The notes: generated by a model from the letters alone, not told the origin. A DNA stretch of 64,000 nucleotides from Micromonospora sp. Llam0 (GCF_003751085.1 NZ_RJJY01000001.1:1364001-1428000), one strand, 5' to 3'. Positions 8,422 through 15,937 are shown, counted from the stretch's first letter. Made by a program: numbers and translations.

Positions 8422-8955
8422 TCAGGTCGTCGGCGGGAGCTCGAACAGCAGACAGGACGAGGTGGCGTGGGCGGCCAGCCGGCCGGCGGCGTCGGTCAGT
8501 TTCGCCTCGGCGTACGCGGTGCGCCGCCCGCGCTGCACCACGGTGCCCTCGCAGCGCAGCGTGCCCGAGGCGAGCGTCACCGGGCGCAGGAACTTCACGT
8601 TCAGGTCGATCGAGGTGTAGCTCGTCCCGGCCGGCAGCACCGAGTGCACCGCGCAGCCGGCCGCGGTGTCCAGCAGGGTCGAGATGATGCCGCCGTGCAC
8701 CGTGCCCAGGGCGTTGTAGTGGAACTCCTGCGGGGTCAGCACGGTGACCACCCGGCCGTGTTCGGGCTCCAACCCTTCGAGGCCCAGCATCACCATGACC
8801 GGTGGGGCGGGGATCTCACCGGAGGCCATCGCCTGCAACTGGCCCAGCCCGTCGAGGCCGTTCAACGCCGCCAGCCGCACCGTGGCGGGGTCGGTCCACG
8901 AGAAGGTGCGACTGCGCTGCGCCGCGTCCGGCGCCGGCTGCTGAGTCTGTGTCAT
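8422..8955 (-). CDS. PaaI-type hotdog-fold thioesterase
   Basis: A 177-residue acyl-CoA thioesterase-like protein. The hotdog core carries N-A-L-G-T-V-H-G-G-I-I-S-T-L-L-D-T-A-A-G, the catalytic/CoA-binding signature of the PaaI family, followed by L-N-V-K-F-L-R-P-V. Substrate unknown, probably an aromatic or medium-chain acyl-CoA. The ATG at 8955 is chosen because a longer frame would run into the operator at 8978-9002. It is divergent from an HxlR-type regulator with a perfect palindrome between them, so it is likely that regulator's target. Confidence 0.82.
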   Translation of the reverse strand: MTQTQQPAPDAAQRSRTFSWTDPATVRLAALNGLDGLGQLQAMASGEIPAPPVMVMLGLEGLEPEHGRVVTVLTPQEFHYNALGTVHGGIISTLLDTAAGCAVHSVLPAGTSYTSIDLNVKFLRPVTLASGTLRCEGTVVQRGRRTAYAEAKLTDAAGRLAAHATSSCLLFELPPTT

Positions 8956-8977
8956 GGACGCAGACTGGCAGCCGGTT

Positions 8978-9002
8978 GCTAGGTCTGTCAACGAGACCTA
9001 GC
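8978..9002. promoter_or_regulatory. Palindromic operator between thioesterase and HxlR regulator
   Basis: GCTAGGTCT (8978-8986) and AGACCTAGC (8994-9002) are a perfect 9-bp inverted repeat with a 7-base spacer. It lies 22 bases upstream of the thioesterase start and 9 bases before the regulator start, where one dimer could control both divergent genes. Confidence 0.8.
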
Positions 9003-9011
9003 CTGGTCGGG

Positions 9012-9494
9012 GTGAGACCTACCGCACTCGACTGGTCCATCGACAACTGCACCATCGCCCGCACCATGGAGATCATCGGCGAGCGGTGGACCGTCGTCGT
9101 GCTCCGCGAGGTCTTCAACGGCGTACGGCGCTTCGACCAGATGCGCGAACGCACCGGCGTCCCCCGGCAGGTGCTGACCAACCGGCTCACCATGCTGGTC
9201 GACCAGGGTCTGCTGCGCCGCCACCCGTACCAGGAGCCGGGGGAGCGGCAACGCTACGAGTACCGGCTCACCGGCAAAGGGCTCGACCTGTGGCCGGTGC
9301 TGGTCGCGCTGCTGCAGTGGGGCGACCGGTACTGCGCCGACCTGGACGGCCCGCCGCTGGCCGTGGCCCACCGTGACTGCGGCGCCGAGGTCGGCGTCAC
9401 GATGCGCTGCGCCGCCGGCCACGACGTCGCCGACCCCCGCGACGTACTGCCCCGCCCCGGCCCCGGCGCCCGCCGCCGCGAACCGACCGGCTGA
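9012..9494 (+). CDS. HxlR family winged-helix transcriptional regulator
   Basis: A 160-residue DNA-binding protein. The segment C-T-I-A-R-T-M-E-I-I-G-E-R-W-T near the N-terminus, F-D-Q-M and the V-L-T-N-R-L recognition region are standard for HxlR proteins; a C-terminal part has R-D-C-G and R-C-A-A-G-H, possibly a small metal- or redox-sensitive tail. GTG at 9012 starts 10 bases after the palindromic operator and has no clear ribosome binding site, so the message may be nearly leaderless. Likely autoregulated and controlling the divergent thioesterase. Confidence 0.85.
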   Translation: MRPTALDWSIDNCTIARTMEIIGERWTVVVLREVFNGVRRFDQMRERTGVPRQVLTNRLTMLVDQGLLRRHPYQEPGERQRYEYRLTGKGLDLWPVLVALLQWGDRYCADLDGPPLAVAHRDCGAEVGVTMRCAAGHDVADPRDVLPRPGPGARRREPTG

Positions 9495-9511
9495 AGCCCT
9501 ACCCTGCGGGT

Positions 9512-9904
9512 GTGCACATCTCGCTCACCGCCATCGTCGTCGACGACTACGACCCGGCCATCGACTTCTTCACCACCGTCCTCGGCTTCGAGTTGGTCGA
9601 GGACTCCCCGTCGACGACCAACGACGGTCGCCCCAAGCGGTGGGTGGTGGTGCGGCCGCCCGGTGCCGAGACCGGCATCCTGCTGGCCCGCGCCGACGGC
9701 GACGCCCAGCGGGCGGCGATCGGCAACCAGACGGCCGGTCGGGTCGGCTTCTTCCTCCGGGTGGACGACTTCGAGGCCGCGTACCAGCGGATGGTCGACC
9801 ACGACGTGCGGTTCGTGACCGCGCCGCGCACCGAACCGTACGGCCGGGTCGTGGTCTTCGTCGACATCGCTGGCAACCGCTGGGACCTGATCGGCCCCGC
9901 CTGA
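9512..9904 (+). CDS. VOC family (glyoxalase/bleomycin-resistance fold) protein
   Basis: A 130-residue single-domain vicinal-oxygen-chelate protein. It shows the paired beta-alpha-beta-beta-beta pattern, with D-Y-D-P-A-I-D-F-F-T-T-V-L-G-F early and V-F-V-D-I-A-G-N-R-W-D-L-I at the end, where a metal-ligand Glu is often replaced. GTG start. It follows the HxlR gene after 17 bases and is probably in the same transcript. Substrate unknown. Confidence 0.82.
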   Translation: MHISLTAIVVDDYDPAIDFFTTVLGFELVEDSPSTTNDGRPKRWVVVRPPGAETGILLARADGDAQRAAIGNQTAGRVGFFLRVDDFEAAYQRMVDHDVRFVTAPRTEPYGRVVVFVDIAGNRWDLIGPA

Positions 9905-9975
9905 GCCTCGCCCCAGCTGGTCGGCCTGCGGCGGGCGTCACGCAGCTCCTCGCCGGGGGGGTGATCTACCCGAGC

Positions 9976-10026
9976 CTGCCAGTGGCTCCGCCTGACTTGT
10001 TCATCCTCGGGCAGAGCCACTGGCAG
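9976..10026. terminator. Large perfect inverted repeat, probable bidirectional terminator
   Basis: CTGCCAGTGGCT (9976-9987) and AGCCACTGGCAG (10015-10026) are perfectly complementary over 12 bp with a 27-base loop. A short CCG/CGG pair extends the stem inward. It sits between the convergent VOC gene and secreted-protein gene. No T-run follows on either strand. Confidence 0.6.
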
Positions 10027-10092
10027 TATCCAGGGTTACGACCAGCATCTCGCTGGAGACTGTTGGTCGGGGGCGCATGTGTACGGTCGTGA

Positions 10093-10461
10093 CTACCAGT
10101 TCGGGGGGAGATAGTTGGACTTGGTCACCCCGCGGTTGGTTTTGCTGATGCGGTAGTTGGACCCGCAGTTCGCCTTGGAGTACCCGCCGATGCCCACGCC
10201 GTTGCCGTAGGCGGTCTTCGTCGTGCCCGAGTTCACGTGGATGCACTTGGTCCATGCACGGTAGAAGCCTGTGCCACCCCGACACATGACCCCGTAGGTG
10301 GCGGTCCCGGGGGTAGCGTTGCAGTTCGTCGGCAGCGCGAGCGCCGGCGCGGCGGTGACCGTGACAACACCGAAGGTCGAAGCGAGCGCAAGAGCCAGGG
10401 ATACCGCTACCCGTTTCGTGGTGCTGAGCCTGCGCCCCGCCCTGTTTTTTCTTTCTCGCAC
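10093..10461 (-). CDS. Small secreted cysteine-containing protein
   Basis: A 122-residue protein of unknown function. It opens with a basic stretch (R-E-R-K-N-R-A-G-R-R) and a hydrophobic run ending A-A-P-A-L-A, a good type I signal peptide. The mature part of about 75 residues is rich in Gly, Asn, Thr and Tyr and has four cysteines, enough for two disulfides. GTG at 10461 is chosen because GAGAGGGA lies just upstream; an open frame extends further but without a ribosome binding site. It stands alone between a convergent VOC gene and the guanidine transporter operon. No catalytic motif recognised. Confidence 0.7.
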   Translation of the reverse strand: MRERKNRAGRRLSTTKRVAVSLALALASTFGVVTVTAAPALALPTNCNATPGTATYGVMCRGGTGFYRAWTKCIHVNSGTTKTAYGNGVGIGGYSKANCGSNYRISKTNRGVTKSNYLPPNW

Positions 10462-10736
10462 CTTGTTGTCCCTCTCTGTCGGTCGGTCGGTCCCAACCTC
10501 GGCATCGTGTCCGTAGCTCCTGCGGCGCAGTGTTCGCACCGTCAAGCCATCCGAATGAAGCTCATCAGGTTGGCTGCCGCCGAGATCCGCCGACTCGGTA
10601 ACGCTCTATCATGTACAAGCTCGCGGGTTCGCCGCCAGTGCAACTCTGTCACAGGCCTGGAAGATCAAGTGACGTGGGCCTTGCCGGACCGCCGCCCTGG
10701 CCTCGGCCCGCACGGGCGATCCTTATGAGACGCAGC
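10462..10736. other. Intergenic region without a recognised gene
   Basis: It should hold the promoter of the small secreted protein and the end of the guanidine transporter transcript, both minus strand. Composition is less GC-rich than its neighbours around 10540-10620. No convincing -10/-35 pair, tRNA or strong terminator hairpin was found. Confidence 0.4.
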
Positions 10737-11591
10737 CTAGGCCCCGGTTCCGGCGGCGGCGTGCCGCTGGTGGTAGGTGCGGACCCGGTCCTCCACCTCG
10801 GCGCGCAGCGCCAGGAACTTCGGCAGCCGTTTGACGGCCAGGTCCCGTGGCCCGCCGTCCCGGTCCGGCGGCAGCTCCACCGGCAGGTCGGCGGCGACCC
10901 GGCCCGGGTCGCTGGCCAGCACCACCACCCGTTGACCGAGGAAGACCGCCTCCTCGACGTCGTGGGTCACCATCACCACGGTGGTGCCGGTGTCGGCCCA
11001 CACGCGGCGGACGAACATCTGCATGTCCTCCTTGGTCTGCACGTCGAGGGCACCGAACGGCTCGTCGAGCAGCAGCACCCGCGGTTCACAGGCCAGCGCC
11101 CGGGCGATCGCCACCCGTTGGCGTTGCCCGCCGGAGAGCTGCTTTGGCAGCGCGTGCCGTAGCCCGGTCAGCCCGGTCTCGGCCAGGTACCAGGCGACCC
11201 GCCGGGCCCGTTCGGCCCGACTGATCGGCAGCAGCTCCAGCCCGAACGCGACGTTGCGTTCCACCGTCCGCCATGGATACACCGCACCGCTCTGCAGCAC
11301 CAGCCCCCGGTCCGGACCCGGCCCGGTGACCGGCGCGCCGTCGAGCAGCACGCTGCCCCGGCTCGGTGGCGCCAGCCCGGCGATCAGCGACAGCAGGGTC
11401 GACTTGCCCGACCCGGAGGCGCCGACCAGGCAGACGAACTCGCCCCGGCGTACCGCCAGATCCACCCCGTCGAGTGCGCGCAGCGACCCGCCTGCGGCGG
11501 TCCGGAAGTCCTTGCCGACGCCGTCGAGACGCACCAGTGGCGCATCGGCGGGCGGGGCTGTGCCTGTGCCTGCGGTTTCGGCTTCTTTCAT
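10737..11591 (-). CDS. ABC transporter ATP-binding protein (SsuB/TauB type, likely guanidine uptake)
   Basis: A 284-residue ATPase of the nitrate/sulfonate/taurine class. Walker A G-A-S-G-S-G-K-S-T, Q-loop L-V-L-Q-S-G-A-V-Y-P-W-R-T, signature L-S-G-G-Q-R-Q-R-V-A-I-A-R and Walker B V-L-L-L-D-E-P-F-G-A-L-D are all intact. Start is ATG at 11591, overlapping the permease stop (ATGA); the longer open frame upstream is a shadow of the permease. It is the last gene of the riboswitch-controlled operon. Transporters of this class are recurrent members of the guanidine-I riboswitch regulon, so guanidine is the inferred substrate. Confidence 0.85.
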   Translation of the reverse strand: MKEAETAGTGTAPPADAPLVRLDGVGKDFRTAAGGSLRALDGVDLAVRRGEFVCLVGASGSGKSTLLSLIAGLAPPSRGSVLLDGAPVTGPGPDRGLVLQSGAVYPWRTVERNVAFGLELLPISRAERARRVAWYLAETGLTGLRHALPKQLSGGQRQRVAIARALACEPRVLLLDEPFGALDVQTKEDMQMFVRRVWADTGTTVVMVTHDVEEAVFLGQRVVVLASDPGRVAADLPVELPPDRDGGPRDLAVKRLPKFLALRAEVEDRVRTYHQRHAAAGTGA

Positions 11592-12460
11592 CCGGCCCAC
11601 CTCCCGACCCGGTCGCGGGTGGTCCGCAACGCCAGGTCGATCGCCACCCCGATCAGGGCGATCACGATCAGTACGGCGAAGATGTTGTCGAGCTGGTTGA
11701 ACCGCTGCGACCGGACGATCCGGTAGCCCAACCCGGACTGGGCGTTGATCAGCTCGGCGACCACGACGAAGTTCCATGCCGCCGCCGCGTTGACCCGGAT
11801 CGCGTCGATCATGCCGGGCAGCGAGTGCGGCACGATCACCTTGCGCAGCACCTCGAAGCGCCGGGCACCCAGGGTGTACGAGACGTCGATCAGCCCGGCC
11901 GGCACGGTGCGGACCACGTTGGCGGTCATCAGGGTGTTGAAGAAGACCGTCGCGATGAAGATCAACGCCACCTTGGACGGCTCGCCCAGCCCCAGCCAGA
12001 TGATCAGCAACGGGATGAACGCGCTGGCCGGCAGGTACCGCAGCAGGCCGATCATCGGCTCCAGCGCCGCCCGACCGGCCTGGAAGCTGCCCATCAGCAG
12101 GCCGAGCGGCACCGACACCGCCACCGCCAGGCCGAAGCCGCGCAGCACCCGGCCGACGGTCGCGGCGGTGTCGGTCCACAACTGACCCGTCCGGGCCATC
12201 TCCACCCCTGCCGCCACCGACTGCAGCGGCGACGGCAGGAAGTCCGGCTGCCCGTCGACCAGCATGCTGCCGATCTGCCAGGCGGCCAGCGGCACCACGA
12301 TCGAGGCGACCGTCAACGTCCAGCGACCGGCCGCCGGGATCGGCGTCCGGATGGCCAGCAGCGCCGGGACCCGGCGGGCCGGGCGCCGCCGGGGCAGCGG
12401 CCCCCACGACGCCCGGCCCGCACCGTCGGTGGCCGCAGCCGGCTCCCGGGTGACGGTCAC
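11588..12460 (-). CDS. ABC transporter permease (SsuC/TauC type, likely guanidine uptake)
   Basis: A 290-residue inner-membrane permease with about six hydrophobic helices after a roughly 45-residue charged N-terminus. The cytoplasmic EAA loop is seen as A-R-R-F-E-V-L-R-K-V-I-V-P-H-S-L-P near residue 200. It overlaps the binding-protein gene upstream (GTGA) and the ATPase gene downstream (ATGA), consistent with tight co-translation of a three-part importer. Substrate inferred from riboswitch and gdmH-like context only. Confidence 0.85.
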   Translation of the reverse strand: MTVTREPAAATDGAGRASWGPLPRRRPARRVPALLAIRTPIPAAGRWTLTVASIVVPLAAWQIGSMLVDGQPDFLPSPLQSVAAGVEMARTGQLWTDTAATVGRVLRGFGLAVAVSVPLGLLMGSFQAGRAALEPMIGLLRYLPASAFIPLLIIWLGLGEPSKVALIFIATVFFNTLMTANVVRTVPAGLIDVSYTLGARRFEVLRKVIVPHSLPGMIDAIRVNAAAAWNFVVVAELINAQSGLGYRIVRSQRFNQLDNIFAVLIVIALIGVAIDLALRTTRDRVGRWAG

Positions 12461-13491
12461 GGCGAGACCGCCGCCACGAACTGCCCGTCGAGCAGCCCGT
12501 CCAGCGGCGGTGCCTCGTCGACCAGACCAGTAGCCACCAGGAACTCGGCGATCGATCGGGCCTGGAAGTCCAGGTTGGCCGGGGTGTCGCCCGGTGCGAA
12601 CGCCGCCTGGTTGTCGGCCAGGTCGAAGATCGTCGTCCCGGCGTCGTACGTGCGGTAGTCCTCGACGCTGACCCCGGCCTGCGCCGCCATGATCTCCACC
12701 GCCTCGTCCGGGTTGTCGGCGATCCAGCCCAGGGTGTCGAACCAGGTGTCCACCACCGCCTGGACCTGCTCCGGATGCGCGGCCACGAACGCCGAGTCGA
12801 ACACCAGGTGGTCCGGGATCGCGCCGGGGTGCTCCGCCGAGGTGGCGATCGCCCTGCTGCCCTCGCGGCCCAGCGCGGTCGTGGTGAACGGGGCGAACGC
12901 GCCGACCGCGTCGACCTGCCCGGCCAGGAACGCGGCGGCGGCCGCGTCGGTCAGCAGCGGGCTGATCTCGACGTCGTCGGCGCTCAACCCGGCCTCGGCC
13001 AGCGCCAACAGCAGCAGGTAGTGGTCGACCGTGCCCTCCTCGATCGCCACCCGCTTACCGGCCAGGTCGGCCACCGAATCGATCCCCGGCGCGGCGATGA
13101 TCTGGTCGTTGCCGGTCGAGTTGTCGTTGACCAGCACCACGGTCTGCGTCGCGCCGCCGCTGACCGACGACAGGGTGTCGTTGAGGGTCTGGCTGTTGGC
13201 GTCCAGGTTGCCGGTGGCCAGCGCGGTCAAACTGTCGGTGTAGCTGTCGAAGTAGGTCAGCTCGACGTCGACGCCGTTGGCTTCGAACAGGCCCTGCTCC
13301 TGCGCGACCTGCCAGGGAAACCAGCCCGGCCAGGCGCTGAAGCCCAACCGTACGGTGGTCGAGCCGTCGCCGTCGGCGGCGGAACCGTCGTCGCCGCAGC
13401 CGGCGGCGGTGACCAGCAGCGTGGCCGCGCAGACGGCGGCGCTCAGCGCCCGGGTGGGGGAGCGGCGGGAAGATCCGGCGGTACGTCGCAT
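12457..13491 (-). CDS. ABC transporter substrate-binding lipoprotein (NMT1/SsuA type, likely guanidine)
   Basis: A 344-residue extracytoplasmic binding protein. It has an N-terminal lipoprotein signal (R-R-T-A-G-S-S-R-R, hydrophobic run, T-A-A-G-C lipobox, Cys near residue 32) and the NMT1/SsuA fold, with L-G-F-S-A-W-P-G-W-F-P-W opening the first lobe and D-L-A-G-K-R-V-A-I-E-E-G-T the hinge region. Family members bind sulfonates, nitrate, thiamine precursors or small cations. Position between the guanidine-hydrolase-like gene (60 bases upstream) and its permease points to guanidine. Confidence 0.85.
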   Translation of the reverse strand: MRRTAGSSRRSPTRALSAAVCAATLLVTAAGCGDDGSAADGDGSTTVRLGFSAWPGWFPWQVAQEQGLFEANGVDVELTYFDSYTDSLTALATGNLDANSQTLNDTLSSVSGGATQTVVLVNDNSTGNDQIIAAPGIDSVADLAGKRVAIEEGTVDHYLLLLALAEAGLSADDVEISPLLTDAAAAAFLAGQVDAVGAFAPFTTTALGREGSRAIATSAEHPGAIPDHLVFDSAFVAAHPEQVQAVVDTWFDTLGWIADNPDEAVEIMAAQAGVSVEDYRTYDAGTTIFDLADNQAAFAPGDTPANLDFQARSIAEFLVATGLVDEAPPLDGLLDGQFVAAVSP

Positions 13492-13551
13492 CTCTATGTC
13501 CTCCTGCGGAAAGGGACTTACGGGGGATCGGCGTCGCGGTGACTCAGTGGC

Positions 13552-14718
13552 TCAGTGGCGGGGCAGATGCCCGGCGCGGACCAGACAGCCGAGGGTGTCG
13601 CAGATGACCCGGGTGGCGATCAGCGAGGTGATCTCGGCGTTGTCGTACGGCGGCGAGCACTCCACCACCTCGATGCCCGCCAGGGGCTTCTCGGCGATCA
13701 GCTGGATGAACTTGAGGACTTCGCGGGGCAGGAAGCCACCCGGTTCGGGCCAGCCGGTGCCGGGCACGAACGCGGCGTCCAGACAGTCCACGTCGAACGA
13801 CAACCAGACCGCCTCGGCACCGTCCCAGGCGACTTCGAGGGCCTTGGCGGCGGCGGCCTCGATGCCCATCTCGACGCAGTCGGTGACCGTCATGATCGTG
13901 GTGCCGCGTTCCCGGCCGGCCTTGACCCCGGGGCGGGGGGCCTGCCAGCCGCCGATGCCGATCTGCACCAGGTTCTTCGGCGGCACGTTCGGGATGTCGG
14001 TGGCGTGGAACCACGGGGTGGTGTGCATCCGCTCGTCGAGGTCGGTCTCCTGGGTGTCGACGTGCCGGTCGAAGTGGATGATGCCCAGGTTGCCGTCGAG
14101 GTGTTCGGCGACGCCGCGCACCGTCGGGTAGCCGATCGAGTGGTCGCCGCCGAGCACCACCGGGAACGCCCCGGAAGCGTAGACGTGGCTGACCGCCTTG
14201 GAGATCTGGTCGAAGGTCTTCTCGATGTTCGCCGGGATGGTGAAGACGTCCCCGAGGTCGGCGATCGTGATCGACTCACGCAGGTCGACGCCGAGTTCGA
14301 ACGAGTACGGCCCGTACAGCGCGGAGATCTTGCGGATGCCCTGCGGCCCGAACCGGGTCCCCGAGCGGTAGGTCGTACCGCCGTCGAACGGCGCGCCGAG
14401 CACCGCCACGTCGTATTCGCCGCAGCGGCGCACGTCCTCGACGTACGGTGCCTTCAGGAAGGTGTTGATCCCGGCGAAGTGCGGCAGCTCGCCACGGGAG
14501 AACGTCGGGATCCGCTTGTCGACGATCGAGTCGGCGCCGGGCAGGCCGTACTCCAGGCCCCGGGCGATCTCCTCTTCCCACTTGGTGGTGGGCAGCTCGG
14601 CCTCGCGGGCGACCGCGTACGCCGCCTCCGGGCCGTAGTTGCCGTGCAGCTCGGGCTGGTCGCTGGGCTGCTGGTCACGGTGCTGGTGATTGTGGTGATG
14701 ATGGTGGTGGAAGCCCAC
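13552..14718 (-). CDS. gdmH: Arginase-fold hydrolase, probable nickel-dependent guanidine hydrolase
   Basis: A 388-residue ureohydrolase. Metal ligands are complete: G-G-D-H-S (residues 190-194), D-R-H-V-D (217-221) and F-D-V-D (D309, D311). D-R-H-V-D instead of the usual D-A-H-x-D, plus Y-G-L-P-G-A-D-S-I-V-D, F-A-G-I-N-T-F and G-T-G-W-P-E-P-G-G-F, is the pattern I recall for guanidine hydrolases (GdmH, Synechocystis Sll1077) rather than agmatinases. Reaction: guanidine plus water gives urea and ammonia. The GTG at 14718 is set by GGAGGTG just upstream; a longer frame to 14832 would translate the riboswitch. The N-terminus has six consecutive His (residues 4-9) and two more by residue 13. First gene of the operon. 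Agmatinase is the alternative, made unlikely by the riboswitch. Confidence 0.85.
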   Translation of the reverse strand: MGFHHHHHHNHQHRDQQPSDQPELHGNYGPEAAYAVAREAELPTTKWEEEIARGLEYGLPGADSIVDKRIPTFSRGELPHFAGINTFLKAPYVEDVRRCGEYDVAVLGAPFDGGTTYRSGTRFGPQGIRKISALYGPYSFELGVDLRESITIADLGDVFTIPANIEKTFDQISKAVSHVYASGAFPVVLGGDHSIGYPTVRGVAEHLDGNLGIIHFDRHVDTQETDLDERMHTTPWFHATDIPNVPPKNLVQIGIGGWQAPRPGVKAGRERGTTIMTVTDCVEMGIEAAAAKALEVAWDGAEAVWLSFDVDCLDAAFVPGTGWPEPGGFLPREVLKFIQLIAEKPLAGIEVVECSPPYDNAEITSLIATRVICDTLGCLVRAGHLPRH

Positions 14719-14767
14719 GGGCACCTCCGAATGAGGGCCTGGCTGAGGCACAGCCAGACATCCGGCT

Positions 14768-14905
14768 GCCTCCCGGGCTTTTGTCCCGCCGTGGAACGCC
14801 GCCCGCCACGCTGGCGGGTCCGACGTCTGCACCTCTCGGACCTGTCCCGTCCCCGGCTGCCCGTCTCTGGCTGCCCGGCGGCGGCGGAACCCTAGGTGCG
14901 CCTCA
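14768..14905 (-). ncRNA. Guanidine-I riboswitch (ykkC class)
   Basis: On the minus strand the conserved blocks appear in order: CTAGGGTTCCG (14895-14885), GGTCCGAGAG (14842-14833) and GGCGGGACAAAAGCCCGGGA (14790-14771), separated by pairing segments. These are the signature of the guanidine-I aptamer (from recall of the family). Downstream, CTGGCTG (14757-14751) and CAGCCAG (14745-14739) form a 7-bp hairpin, and CCTC just before GGAGG could mask the ribosome binding site of the hydrolase gene. No U-run follows, so control may be translational. Confidence 0.93.
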
Positions 14906-14948
14906 CCGTTGGTGAGTCACCCCGGAGTAGACGCGCTTGTGGTTTCGG

Positions 14949-15896
14949 TCACTTTGCTGACCCGTTGCCGTCGGGTATCGGCTGCGCGCGGGCAGCCAGG
15001 TCGGACCAGACCCGCTCGTACGCGGCGACGTGCGCCGGCTGGTCGAGGTACATCGTCCCGGTCAGGGTGCCGAGCCGGACCAGCCCCGACCCGGCCGGCT
15101 GCCGTCCGGGGACCGTCGTGGCGGCGGCGAAGCACAGCAGGGTGAACGAGTTGGTCATGCCGGCGTGCGCGCCGCCGGCCAGCGGCAGCGTCCGTACCGA
15201 GATTCCCGGCCTGATCGCGAGCGCCCGCAGGTGGTCGAGTTGCGCCCGCGCCGTCTCGGCGTCGCCGACGGTACGCCGCAGCGCGCCCTCGTTGACGATC
15301 GCCTGCACCGCCGGCGGATGCTGGTGGGTCAGCAGGTGCCGCTGCCGCGCCGCCAGCTGGTCGAGGCGGGCGGCGGTGTCGTCGTCGCTGCGCAGACCGG
15401 CCGGGCACCGCAGCAGCGCCTCTGCGTACCCGGGGGTCTGCAGCAGGTCCGGTACCGTCGCCTGGCCGTAGCAGCGGATCAGCGTCGCGGACTGTTCGAA
15501 CACCGGGTACGGGTCGGCGTCGATCGGCAGTCCGGCCAGCGCGTCGTGCCACCAGCGGCCGCCGTTGGGGCGGTCGATCTCCGCTGCGAGGGCGAGCAGC
15601 CGTTCCCGGGTCTCGTCGTCGGCCTGGTACAGCCGGCACATCGCTGACATGTCCGCTTCGTTCCAGCGGACCCGCGGGTCGCCGGCTTCGATCCGCCAGA
15701 GCGTGCTGTTGCCGCGTCGCAGCTTGTCGGCGGCGACGTCCTGGGACAGCCCGGCCTCGTACCGCAGCGCCGCCAGGCACCGCCCCACCTGACGCCGCAG
15801 CAGGGCCGTCCCGCCGGCCTGCGCGTTGGTGCCCGCCGTCCGGGCAGCCCGCCCGTTGTACGCCCCGGCCCGTCGGCCGTCACCCCTGCCAGTCAT
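14949..15896 (-). CDS. XRE family HTH protein with DUF5753 C-terminal domain
   Basis: A 315-residue regulator of the large actinobacterial family often encoded beside a small DUF397 partner. The helix-turn-helix spans roughly residues 35-85 (A-L-R-Y-E-A-G-L-S-Q-D-V-A-A, then S-T-L-W-R-I-E). The rest is the DUF5753 domain, with P-D-L-L-Q-T-P-G-Y-A-E-A and S-V-R-T-L-P-L-A-G-G-A-H-A-G-M. No DUF397 gene is adjacent. Divergent from a 62-residue HTH gene with an inverted repeat between. It ends about 40 bases before the riboswitch on the same strand. Target unknown. Confidence 0.82.
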   Translation of the reverse strand: MTGRGDGRRAGAYNGRAARTAGTNAQAGGTALLRRQVGRCLAALRYEAGLSQDVAADKLRRGNSTLWRIEAGDPRVRWNEADMSAMCRLYQADDETRERLLALAAEIDRPNGGRWWHDALAGLPIDADPYPVFEQSATLIRCYGQATVPDLLQTPGYAEALLRCPAGLRSDDDTAARLDQLAARQRHLLTHQHPPAVQAIVNEGALRRTVGDAETARAQLDHLRALAIRPGISVRTLPLAGGAHAGMTNSFTLLCFAAATTVPGRQPAGSGLVRLGTLTGTMYLDQPAHVAAYERVWSDLAARAQPIPDGNGSAK

Positions 15897-15915
15897 ACCC
15901 GATAGCGTGAAGCAT

Positions 15916-15937
15916 GACGTTGGCTCATGTCAACGTC
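15916..15937. promoter_or_regulatory. Inverted repeat between divergent regulator genes
   Basis: GACGTTG (15916-15922) and CAACGTC (15931-15937) form a perfect 7-bp inverted repeat with an 8-base spacer. On the minus strand it contains TTGACA, a consensus -35 for the XRE gene. It is placed to control both divergent genes. Confidence 0.55.

Noticed and set aside
8802..9011. Upstream extension of the HxlR regulator
   Set aside because: It would cover the thioesterase gene and the operator palindrome; the family N-terminus begins at 9012.
9976..10026. Inverted repeat as insertion-sequence ends
   Set aside because: Only 27 bases lie between the arms, with no transposase and no target duplication.
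10462..10736. Possible tRNA or small RNA gene
   Set aside because: No cloverleaf, CCA-end context or T-loop motif could be built from either strand.
13552..14718. Agmatinase as the main call
   Set aside because: The guanidine-I riboswitch, transporter context and D-R-H-V-D motif all favour guanidine hydrolase; no polyamine genes are nearby.
14739..14757. Hairpin after the riboswitch as intrinsic terminator
   Set aside because: A 7-bp stem without any following U-run; more likely part of a translational expression platform.
14719..14832. N-terminal extension of the guanidine hydrolase frame
   Set aside because: These bases form the 3' part of the guanidine-I aptamer and its expression platform; a strong ribosome binding site selects GTG at 14718.
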